From Triticum aestivum (Eukaryota > Streptophyta > Magnoliopsida > Poales > Poaceae), in assembly GCF_018294505.1 (NCBI RefSeq), contig NC_057810.1, positions 710,929,563 to 710,993,562 of the forward strand: DNA of 64,000 bases, in the 5' to 3' direction. Positions 54,614-64,000 of this stretch are shown here, piece after piece (position 1 is the first letter of the stretch; the number at the start of each line of letters is the position of its first letter). A program made the translations under genes and the position numbers. The notes below the pieces were generated by a model that worked only from the letters and a program-made list of their open reading frames with translations, was not told where the DNA came from and did no database searches.

Positions 54614-57270
54614 TCACCTATGATTTACCAAGTGGGAATTTAATTTCCTTTTTTTCTTTAGGACCTTAATAATGCGGTCAGTCACAGCTTGCTTCCTTTT
54701 GAAATCCACCAAATATTTAATGGTTGTCTTGAGTACTGCTTGTGATTGTGATGTTTGCTTCCTCAACATGTCAACTTCATCTCTAAGTGAAGAAGCAAAA
54801 TCTCTTTCTACCACTAGTTTAGCCTCTAGAGCATCAGCAGTTTGCAATTCATAATGCATGATTGGGCTGGTGCCACTGCTATGGGATGATACAACGTCCA
54901 TGGGGACCTCACTCTTTGATCTTGGGCTAACCTGTTTTGCCATTAAAGTTCCAATTGGATTCCGAAAAGTTGAAGTTAGCAAAACATATCAACTAGGAGT
55001 TATAACAACAAACCAGTTAAACAAACAAGGAATTAAAGAGTTTCAATTGGATGTTGAAAAGTAGTTATTAACATCATTGTAACCGGTTATTGCAGCAGCA
55101 AAGCAGTTAAACAAACAAGTAGCTATTTAAGTTCAGGAAAACAGGTAATTCTTAACAGTAAGTATGAAACACATAGATAGGCGCAGTCTATAATAGGATT
55201 AACAGGCTATGGCATTATGTAATCAATAGAAAACTAAATTAAGCCAAGCAACATAACTGAACAATTTTGCAATAAGTGGCTAACTAAAATTCCGAGAAGC
55301 AGGTAACTGAACTTACGCTAGCTCTTTGTACAGGCACACTGCAACTGCTTTTTCGCTTACAAGGTTCTATGAAGGAGTCCATGGCATCAAGTGCTTGGAT
55401 ACGCAATCCCAATACTTCTTTTTTCCCACACTGCATTGGTAAGTTGAATGGTTAATCCGGTAAAATGGTGCGTCCTTGATATGTTATATGAGGACGTGTA
55501 GTCAGACTAGTTGTAGCCACACACATCACACTGGCTTTTACTATATATTTCATGCGATTACATTTGGCATATCGAGATCTAAGCAATCTACAATAAGATG
55601 AAAAGACTAGCATTCTTCACATTATTGGCGAACTCAGTTCATAGAAACAAGCAATTCAACCATTCTATGGGTAAATCAAAACCGCCACTGGAATATTTTT
55701 CACTACCCCAATCGTACACGCAAAAAGGGGCGACGCCACCATAGGGGCTGGTATGGGCGGTCGCCTCGGGTGGCTGGAAATTGTGCACCTAGTTTGAGTC
55801 GTCCAGGTTGGCCCAGGCTAGTTTTGTTCGTCCCAACGCATGAGCAGGCAATGTAAAAAATGAAGAAAAATGTTTCAATTTGGATGGTCCAATAACATAA
55901 GTGCAAGGCAGGCCCTATAGCAGGCTCGCGGCCCAAACGACCGCCTCCCATATCAATCGACAGTAGGAAAATCCCAATTCGTTCGCTCCAGCGTCCAGTC
56001 TGGTTCGCTCCTAACCTAGCCGCCACTGGACAGACCGACACAACACTTCCTCGCACCCTCATTGGAGGGCGGTCGCCGGGCTTCAAGCGAACAGAAGGAC
56101 AAGAAGATGAAGATCCAACCTTGGGTGTAGCCTGCGTGGGAGGCAATGGCGGCAGCACAGGCATGGCATCGAGCTTGCGTAAACGGACAGTCGCAGCTTG
56201 CAAGAGTAGCATGCGCAACGAGCAGGTACATCGCAACCCTGATTATATATAATTCAACTATTCAATTTCTGGCCAATAGTTAAACCTGGCGGTGTTGTAA
56301 AACTGCTTGTATGTAGGGAATCTATGAGAAAATGAAACCAAATTCTTTTTATTTTGTAACTCCCCCAATCAATACTAAACTGACTGAATCTAATGTATCT
56401 AATCAAGTTTTCGGTGCAAACATACAAGCTCATGTTGTTCTTGAGCCTGAAGTGTCTAATGAACAGACTGCTAATGAAGGATTTGATGCAAACATTTTAC
56501 ATGCTCCTAGTGATGAACATATAGTGTCTAATGAGGGATCTAATGCAAGCATTTTTGCAAGATCCCGTTGAAGGATTTAGTGTCTAATGATGATCTGCTA
56601 TGTTGAGAGAGACATAAAGATTTGCAGGCATTGATGACAAGCAAATTATAGTACATTTTCATGGCTTTAGGAAACATTGAGGCCATATACCAGAAAGTCC
56701 TCGTATCATGACAACATAGCATAAATACTTTTCTAATTATTGTTTGAAACTATTGGCATACTTGTGCAGGATAGATATATTGATATGAAGTTTGCGCACT
56801 AGTTATAGGTGCAATTACACTTCGATATTTTTAGCAAGAGAACAAATAATTCAAGCAGGTACAGACCATGTTTGTAGTCCTTGTACACCATGTTGCATTT
56901 TGTGTTTTTTGGTGCTTGCATCATTTAGTGTTTTATAATTTGAACCACTTTGGATCATCAGCTAGTTTTCAAAGTGCATGTAGCTTCACATTTCTCAAGT
57001 TATGTTGATTTCCGGAGTGCAAGTGCCTTCATATTTTTTAAGTTAAATGTTCGCCCCTGGTAACTTGAATTCATGGATCCGCCACTACACACAAATCATA
57101 CACGCATGCCAGTACGAATTAAATGAAATGCAGGGACTTACACTAGCTTGTTGTACAGGCTCGCTACAGCTCTGCTTGCGCTTGGGATGTTCCATGTACA
57201 AGTCCATGTTACCACTTGTTTGGATGTGCAGGCCTTGTGCTCCTTGCATCCCTCTCTTCATTTTTGACAC
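54614..57270 (-). pseudogene. Second TNPA-like gene fragment with duplicated exon
   Basis: Minus-strand pieces: a coiled-coil exon 54982-54614 ('EAKLVVERDFASSLRDEVDM') ending in a stop, an exon 55430-55317, and a similar exon about 57270-57142. The last two encode related peptides, MDSFIEPCKRKSSCSVPVQR and MDLYMEHPKRKQSCSEPVQQ, both ending at Ala-Ser followed by a GTAAGT-type donor, so one exon appears duplicated. Between them lies unrelated GC-rich DNA (55700-56230) and a plus-strand frame with VSNEG-type repeats (56332-56571). The overall arrangement resembles the gene at 48205-51195. Function not assignable. Confidence 0.4.
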
Positions 57271-58090
57271 GGCGAATGGTTGATCAAATAATAGGAATCG
57301 ACCTTGCTGTTGTACCGAAGGACGGATACTTACAATGTTATACGAGTGTGCAGGATGTGTACCAGATCTTGTAGCGCCGTCATGCTTCGCTAAAAATGGT
57401 TTTGCTTGTTTCAGATGATATCTCCAGAAGAAATAAGAGTTAAAGTCAGAATTGCATAGGCATGTAAGCTAAGAGAGCAGTGAAAGGATATCCAAACATC
57501 GTCAGAACAGTGCACAAGGGAGTGATGTGTGGATACCTAGTTCGGGCCTACGTTTGGGCATGCTCACCTAGCTAGAGTGTGGGTCACTTCAGAGCCGTTG
57601 AGGGTGATGCGCTGGTTGGCCACGCACAGATGCAGATCTTGAGTGGTAGCGGAGCGCTATGATGCGGTGGACGAGACTATTGATGAAGCCCCAACAGCCT
57701 CGGGGGGCGGAGGTGCGACGATGTGCTCGCTGAAGTAGCCCAGGTGGGGTAGGAGACGACATCAGTGAAGCGCACCTGATGCGGTGAAAGTCGATGTCTA
57801 TGAGGCATGTCGGTTGCGGCGGCCGACATGGTCGATGGACCACCCGGTGCGGTGGACGAGGGCGTAGATGAGGTAACTCCGGTGCGGTGGTGAAGCTGAC
57901 CATCGTCTTTGTCATCGTCGTCCTGCACAAAGGTGGGGAAATAAACGAGATGAGGGGCGATTCGAACTTTGCTAGGGTTGGCAGTGAATTAGGGATTTGA
58001 GCAATCTGGGCACGGAAGGGGACGGTGGAGAAGGGAGATTTTGCAGGGCTGGAATTGGGGCCGCCAGATATTTCAATCCGAAACATGGAA
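57271..58090 (-). other. GC-rich leader of the second TNPA-like copy
   Basis: 57590-58086 is open on the minus strand with Pro/Arg/His-rich composition and holds CGGTGGACGAG/GATGCGGTG repeats similar in style to 52930-53345. Likely a leader or first exon; no domain. Confidence 0.4.
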
Positions 58091-58793
58091 GAGCGAACTT
58101 ATTTTGTCGCCGTCCTTTTTGGGGGGGCGGAGGGGTGGGTGGATGGGTGCTAAACGTCCGTGTGACACACGCGACCACCACGACACGACCCTGGTCTGCC
58201 TGGTGCGCCTACATTTGAGAATGCAAACGAATCTTCTTTCATTTGCAAACGAATCTGTATGTATTACCATGCCCATGTTATCCTTGCAAATAATTAGTCA
58301 TTCGGAACGAGATACTATAAATTAATTAATGAGGAGTTATTTGAAAAAAAACCGAAACGGTATCCACGCTAACGTGGATTAGAGTGTGTCACATAATTAG
58401 TTATTTGAATTAGAGTGTGTATCACATAGCGATCTCCAATTCTAACGTGGATTTCACATTTCACTGTATCCACACTACTTTTTAATACAAATTCCTATGT
58501 ATATGATGAACACCATGGTAGTGAGAAAACTTTTGGATGGATTCAAACTTATGACCTACAAAATAGCACAACAATCGAGTCAATGTCAACTTTTCCAAAC
58601 CTAGTATGGCACGAATTCGAAATAATTACCCATATGCATGGTCCTCAGTTCAAATCTTACAATGTACACCAAATTGAAATATTGATATTAAGTCTCGTAC
58701 TATCTACATTCAAAATATGTTTTTAGCTCCCCCCCCCCCCGGCACACACGCTACATACTTCCTGTATCGGCCAATCTTCCTCTCCTAACCACC
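58091..58793. other. AT-rich interval ending in a poly-C run
   Basis: No gene seen. Contains local duplications (GTGGATTAGAGTGTGTCACA / GAATTAGAGTGTGTATCACA around 58373-58425; GCAAACGAATCT at 58225 and 58244). A run of C at about 58729-58740 precedes the gap. Confidence 0.5.
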
Positions 58794-58979
58794 NNNNNNN
58801 NNNNNNNNNNNNNNNNNNNNNNNNNNNNNNNNNNNNNNNNNNNNNNNNNNNNNNNNNNNNNNNNNNNNNNNNNNNNNNNNNNNNNNNNNNNNNNNNNNNN
58901 NNNNNNNNNNNNNNNNNNNNNNNNNNNNNNNNNNNNNNNNNNNNNNNNNNNNNNNNNNNNNNNNNNNNNNNNNNNNNNN
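58794..58979. other. Assembly gap (186 N)
   Basis: Run of N. Left edge ends CCTAACCACC, right edge begins TAACCACCTT. Confidence 1.
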
Positions 58980-59480
58980 TAACCACCTTAGGAAGCTATC
59001 GGTTTCTGACACACGTTCATTCTTTCTCTCCATGTTTCGATCTCTAACTCGCTCAACTACACAGCCCCCTTTTTCCACTCTGTTACCAAATGTATTTACC
59101 TCACACACCCGCCATTGCACCCCATGTCGAGCTCTCTCTCTCTCTCCCTCCCACCCTCTCGCGCTAGATACATGCCTTGCTTATCTAGCCCCCCAACCTC
59201 TCATGCGCACGCACGCACGTTGTCTATCTAGGTCACTCCCTCGAGACTGTCTCACTCTTTCTTCAGCACGGCGGGCCACACTCGCTCAATCTCGCTCTCT
59301 TTATCTGAGTCTTGATTAACCTCGTTTTCTTTCACACACAAATGATATATCTCCCTGTTCGGGCCTCGATCGACACACTCTATACTCTCTCACACAGATT
59401 GTCTATCTAGGTTAGTCCATCCAAGCCGCCCCCACTCTTTCGACCTCATGGCGGGCCATGCTTGCTCAATCTCTCTCTCC

Positions 59481-59512
<32 letters not shown>

Positions 59513-59515
59513 CTA

Positions 59516-59576
<61 letters not shown>

Positions 59577-59775
59577 ATGTCTCGATTGACCTCGCTCTTT
59601 CTCAGACACAAACGATATATCTCCATGGTTGAGCCCAATTCGACATATTCATATTGTATACTCTCTCACGCACATTGTCTATCTAGGTCACTCTCTCCAA
59701 CCCGTCTCACTCTTTCGATCGCACGGTGACCCACACTCTCTCAATCTCTCTCCCTTTATATATGTAATCGATTAG
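58980..59775. repeat. Pyrimidine-rich tandem repeat with CT/CTAT microsatellite
   Basis: TGTCTATCTAGG marks copies at 59221, 59400 and 59676. Each is followed by CACTCTTTC, CTCAATCTC and AATGATATATCTCC-like segments, giving a unit near 180 bp. The second unit is stretched by (CT)n and (CTAT)n at about 59469-59572. Serine-rich open frames here are composition artefacts. Confidence 0.75.
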
Positions 59776-60624
59776 ACCTTGCTTCCTCCCACGCACAAAA
59801 TATATCTACATGTCTATGACTGGATCATCTCTCAAGCTCTATCTTACAGCCCTCACCCTTCCCAAAAGCTCAATCAGACAATATCCCTCCAGAGCATATA
59901 TATCTTTTCAATGAATTTGGATCACACTCACTTTGTCTCTCTATCTATATGTCTCTCGATTGACCTTGCTTTCTCACATTGTATCTTCCACACATTGAAG
60001 CTACCTATCCATCCCTCGCAAAGCCGGAGCTATTTACATTGTGAGGGGGACTCCAACCTTGGATTAATTTGTGTAGGCATTTATTCCGGTGGGTTTAGAT
60101 TATATTTTCGTAGCATTCGTCCCACAACTACTCCAAACACCGTTGCAACCCCCGCACCTCCCCCAGTTGATTTCCCTCTAGCTCAGTCATCGCTCTCTTG
60201 CACGTCCTTTCTCGCCTTCAACGTCGTACCATGGTATTATTGCAAAAAACTCTGTTGTTCTCTTCAATTATTACCAATAAGCTACAAAACTACACACCGA
60301 TAGTCCACTTGGAATGGAACAAATTTTGACCCACAAATTAAAGTGCTACAAACTACACACCGAGGGGCCCACATGTCATGAAACAAATTTGGACCCATAT
60401 ACAAATTAAAAAATAAAGGACGAGGATCGAACATGCGACCAGAGCCTTCAAGCCGCACGTCAATAGGCAACATACGTAGAACAACAATCTTTGTTGTATC
60501 CCCCTTTGTTCATATAATGTTTTTATATTACCACAACCTATTTAATGGATAATGTAATATTATTTTTAGTACATTAGTGGGACCAGCTCGTTAGCATGTA
60601 CTATTCGCCTTCACTTACTGGTGG
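59776..60624. other. Unassigned low-complexity to low-copy interval
   Basis: Further decayed CT-rich units to about 59990, then DNA with no recognisable feature. CTACACACCGA occurs at about 60290 and 60353 with related flanks (AACAAATTT(T/G)GACCCA), a local duplication. Confidence 0.4.
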
Positions 60625-61145
60625 TGTCGTGGAATAGTCACGGCAGATGTCCTAGTGTGAGGACTTAGTCGTGGAGCCATAGCAAGTAGGTTAGCTTAAA
60701 GGGGTTAAACGGGACAAAGGACACATGAGTTTTTACTGGTTCGGCCCCTTGCTATGAAGGTAAAGGCCTAGTCTAGTTTGAGGTGGTATTGCTTATGTCT
60801 CGATTACCAGGGAGCGAATATGCTTGACCTAGCTTTGATCTCTTGTTTCTTGCCCTGAACCGCCGCTAGGTCGTCCCTTTATATACACAGGTTGACGCTG
60901 AGCGGCTCACGGAGTCCCGGCCGGCTCATAGACAATGTGTCCGGCTTGGTGACCAACTATCCATGCCTTACAATACAAGTCATACACATATGGTTGTTTA
61001 CCCTATGGGCCTTAAGTCGCTCTCGGGCCTTCGCCCCATGAACCGCCATCTTTAATATCCTCGTGGGCTTCATATGGATTAACCGCCATAGGTATAAACC
61101 CGGCCCCTCCTTGGCGGGTCATACTTAATAGTTATATCCCCAACA
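60625..61145 (-). repeat. Element D LTR (3' LTR in element sense)
   Basis: 521 bp, TGTCGTGGAATAGTCACGG...ATATCCCCAACA. A minus-strand TATA box (TATATAAAGG) lies near 60880. The interior side begins TGAGGCCCC, on the minus strand GGGGCCTCA, the polypurine tract. GGTGG at 60620-60624 is the candidate target duplication. Confidence 0.8.
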
Positions 61146-61428
61146 TGAGGCCCCAGATTGATTTGAATTTGTTCATGTCAATCTTCAACACTTAGAAAAA
61201 ATCCTTCCTTTTTCATTTGTGTGAGATCTCATAACCCGCCATGACGTCATTCCCTGCGATTGTGTTAACCCACCATGACGTCATCTGCAATATTAATTTT
61301 AGACAATATCCAACGTATCTTAGCGGATCCTTATCTTTAATGACCATCCTGAAAATCGAGGCATCCGAACTGCTGGATAATCATTCTTTGGTCTCCTCGT
61401 TTTTCGCGCCCACCTATTAACTTTCTAC

Positions 61429-61438
61429 TTATAAATAG
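61429..61438 (+). promoter_or_regulatory. TATA box of element D antisense gene
   Basis: TTATAAATAG, followed by a pyrimidine-rich leader (CATTCTCCCCTTCTCCTTCT) and a candidate leader intron 61617-62122 (GTAAGT...TTAG). Same geometry as the Fatima antisense promoter. Confidence 0.5.
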
Positions 61439-62137
61439 GGTCAAACATCCCTTCTTTCATTCTCCCCTTCTCCTTCTCATCTTCCTCCTCTCCCAACTCG
61501 TCTATCTCCTCAAGCTCCACCGCCGCCGTCCTCCGACCGTTGCACCAACTTAGGCCGCTGCATCACCCTGACTGGTCCAGAGAACGCCGGCACTCCATCG
61601 CAGTTTATCTGCATCTGTAAGTGTTCAACTCCTATGCGTCAAATCCGCATTATATATGGTTAGCCCTGTTCTTCGTTGTTCTTCTGTGTTCTTCGTTGTC
61701 CTCTTCAACCCTAGAAGCTTTTGATCTGGAGATGATATAGAACCTTGCGCGGTAGCAGTTCAGCCTCTATTTTTAATATCAAAAATCTTGTTTTCTTCAT
61801 AGAAGATCTTGTTGAAGTATGCAGACCACTCTGCTGCTAATTTAGGTTTAGATTTTTCTGCATTTCCTGAACTACCATAGATCCAAAATTATAGATTTAG
61901 TCTATGAAATCTGTTTGCCCCTCACTTAGTGAAATTTTGCCTTCATAGATACCCATCCGACCATGGCGGCTTATCTGGTTATGGCGGCTTACCCCACAAG
62001 TTGTAGCTAGTCATACATCATTAGGCCCCTTTTAAGTTGCCACTCTGAAATATGTATTGTAGTGCTTTTCCTCTGGCTTAATAAATCAAACTTTAAACCG
62101 GCAAAATTGCTCTTTCTCTTAGGCTCCTTTCTTCACA

Positions 62138-64000
62138 ATGCCGCCCAAGACAACCACTTCATGCAACTGGGTTCACTCTATTGTCACTGAAGACACACAA
62201 AAAGACTTTGTGAAAACTGGCTATTTACCAGAGAAGACAGTCATGCATTATCGCGCCCCTGATTTGGAAGAAGAAAGACCTCAACCAAAGGATGGTGAAG
62301 TTATCGTTTTTTACTGATCACATGAATCAGGGCTTCTCACCGCCCGGTTCAAAAAAAATCTGAGATGTTCTGCACTTCTTTGAGCTCCATCCTCAAGACA
62401 TCGGACCCAATTCCGTGTCAAATATCTGTAATTTTGAAGTTTTCTGCGAAGTGTACCTTCAAGAGGAGCCCGGTATTGAACAGTTTAGGGAATATTTTTA
62501 TCTGAACCGCCAAAATGAGTTTTCAAACGGACCCAGCTTGGAACTTGGCAGAATCTCAATTCAGGGGAGAAGAGATGCTATCTTCCCTTATGCTTGCTTG
62601 CCGAGTCACCCCAAAGACTGGAACCAAACATGGTTCTATTGCCAATACACTTCTCTGGCTGACGAGAATCCACTGCCGTGTTATCGTGCCCCGTCTTGAC
62701 TCAAAACGTCAACTCCCTGATAAGATGACTGTTGTTGAACATAAAAAACTTGCCCCTACCATTGCAAAGGTCAAGGCTCTGCTGGGAAACGGCTTAACTA
62801 GTATTGACTTGGTTTGATGCTGGGTTGCATGGCAGATCATACCATTGAGTCGCCTATCCGGATTGATGTGTACTTATACGGGTGACAAAAAGATAAGTTG
62901 CATCACAGCTCTGTGCGTTTAACTGATGACGCCCTTAATGAAATGACGAAGTCCCTCCTGAATGAAGATGTGGAAGATTGCAGCAAAGTGGGTCTGAACC
63001 CTTTCTGCACACTTAACCCGGCACCAAAGGTGAGCCTTCAAATTACTTCCTTTTCCTTCATTATTCCATTATTCCATTGCAGCAAAGAAGAAGTATGACT
63101 ATGAAGCTGCCAAAAGGGCTAGGCTGCCAAGAAAGCCGCCAAGAAAACAGCCATGAAGAATAGGAGGATGACCAGTACTTCCGAGTTGTTTGAATTGGCC
63201 GACAGCTCTGAGTCGGAGGTATCTCTTGATTCTCTTGGCTCCTTTTTCAACTACCTTATTGACATTGACTATCATCAGGATGACACGGGGGCCAGTCAAG
63301 CGATCGAGGAAGAGGTAACTATCATTTCCTTCGACTCCGAGCCAAGACAGAAAATTCGAAGAGTAACCCGGAAAGTAAGCTTTTCACACCCCTTAGCTCA
63401 TATGGATCCTCACTTTCTTTTAAAGCAACAGCAGCACAAGAGCCGGTGACAGACTCGGACCAGTGGTGGTGGAGAACTATCTTCCGGCTTACCGAACACT
63501 CCACGGAAATGTTGAAACAAGGTCATCCCTGATTTAAAGTTTTCTTATCCTTTGGCGGGTCTCATCCGCCAGCCACTTAATTCTTCTGATTCAAATTATC
63601 AAGAGACGTCTCGCTCCTCTTCCGGCGACTCATTACAGTCCCATCTGCCGGCTTTCAAAACTGCTCCTAGGTAATAACAAACACTTATTATTTTTGTCGT
63701 ATGCTCCTTTATATTTATACTGATCTCTCATGACCCATGTAGTGGAAAGGCCAAGCCTAGCAAGAAGGCACGGATGACCAAACCGGCTGAGGACCCCAAA
63801 GTCAGTGAACCGGAGCAACAAGTTACAGGGCCTGAAACTTCCATCCCTCAACCAGAAGAACCGGTACTTGACGTTCCATCAGTGACTCCTGATCCTTCTA
63901 CTAATCAGGCAAATAATGATACTTTGAACACTGAAGCATCAAACCAATTAAACCGGTTGAGACACATGCCGATGAGGTGATTATCACTGGCACCGGCTTT
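62138..64000 (+). pseudogene. Element D antisense spliced gene (Transposase_28-like), 5' part
   Basis: ATG at 62138, 15 bp after the leader intron. The first 50 residues parallel the Fatima antisense protein (Trp-Val, acidic run, then GYL, then IVF before the next block), supporting the same PF04195-like family. The frame shifts in a T run near 62305, meets a TGA at 62361-62363 that fits a C-to-T change, continues in 62415-62699, shifts again to 62515-62817 and then stops. Later exons are visible: an intron 63030-63082 before a Lys/Ala-rich stretch, and another 63671-63742. The end lies beyond the window. More decayed than the Fatima copy. Confidence 0.6.

Larger units (their letters stand above)
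46662..58090 (-). mobile_element. CACTA-2: probable second CACTA element with spliced TNPA-like gene; right end not seen
   Basis: CACTTCAAAAAAATATACTT at 46662 looks like a CACTA terminus; ACT before it is the candidate 3-bp duplication. Repeats of TTCCGTGATGAT and CATCACGGAAGTG follow, then a TGGGCC-rich zone and a minus-strand multi-exon gene. No matching inverted terminus was found to the right, so the end may be truncated, lie in the gap at 58794, or the right part may be another element. No TNP2 transposase is present, so it would be non-autonomous. Confidence 0.5.
60625..64000 (-). mobile_element. Element D: gypsy retrotransposon with antisense gene, running off the window
   Basis: One LTR and 2.9 kb of interior. 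As in Fatima, the part next to the 3' LTR holds a spliced gene on the opposite strand. gag-pol, primer site and second LTR should lie to the right. Confidence 0.7.

Noticed and set aside
56332..56571. Short plus-strand gene with VSNEG-type repeats
   Set aside because: Too short, repetitive, with no promoter or domain; may be a relic of another element but not supportable as a gene.
59032..59729. Serine/leucine-rich open frames
   Set aside because: Encoded by CT-rich repeats; not protein-like.

Overview
The window looks like repeat-dense intergenic DNA from a Triticeae grass (wheat, a close Aegilops relative, or rye/barley). I recognise no host protein-coding gene. Nearly all of it is transposable elements (TEs), nested inside one another, and many boundaries can be set to the base from target-site duplications (TSDs). 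The grass call rests on a Fatima-type Ty3/gypsy element, Athila-clade elements with TGATACG...TATCA-type LTRs and tRNA-Asp primer sites, CACTA elements with TTTGCCGTC subterminal repeats, and Stowaway/Thalos-like MITEs.

Nest order for 1-43 kb. Element B (Athila-like, + strand, 5' LTR remnant 34559-34805, 3' LTR 41525-42922) is oldest. Element A (Athila-like, - strand, LTR starting at 34558) sits in B's 5' LTR. A was then hit twice: CACTA-1 (19446-34079, TSD AAT) is in A's LTR, and element E (an LTR element without recognisable gag-pol, 3' LTR 13189-14687, TSD CTTAT) is in A's integrase region. CACTA-1 received gypsy element F (24772-31644, TSD ATAGT) in the last exon of its transposase. E received Fatima (319-9134, TSD CCCCC) in its long reading frame. 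LTR pairs compared by eye differ by about 2% (Fatima), 3% (F) and 10% (B), which fits this order.

43-46.7 kb is a patchwork of LTR fragments, gypsy integrase remnants and small repeats. 46.7 to about 58 kb appears to be a second CACTA element (CACTA-2) carrying a spliced minus-strand gene resembling TNPA/Transposase_24. 58.7-60.6 kb is C- and CT-rich repeat DNA around an assembly gap. 60.6-64 kb is the start of another minus-strand gypsy element (D).

Most notable: (1) element F has a primer-binding site matching the 3' end of tRNA-Lys(CUU) at 17 of 18 bases, and also carries a 73-nt tRNA-Lys(CUU)-like sequence in its sense orientation, inside an array of polypurine-tract-like units. (2) Fatima and D both carry a spliced antisense gene; Fatima's five-exon frame (about 858 codons) has no frameshift, while the sense-strand gag-protease is shredded. 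(3) CACTA-1 has an imperfect hairpin with arms of about 100 bp just upstream of its transposase start. (4) E's frame of about 1,248 codons is broken only by three stops, all of C-to-T type.
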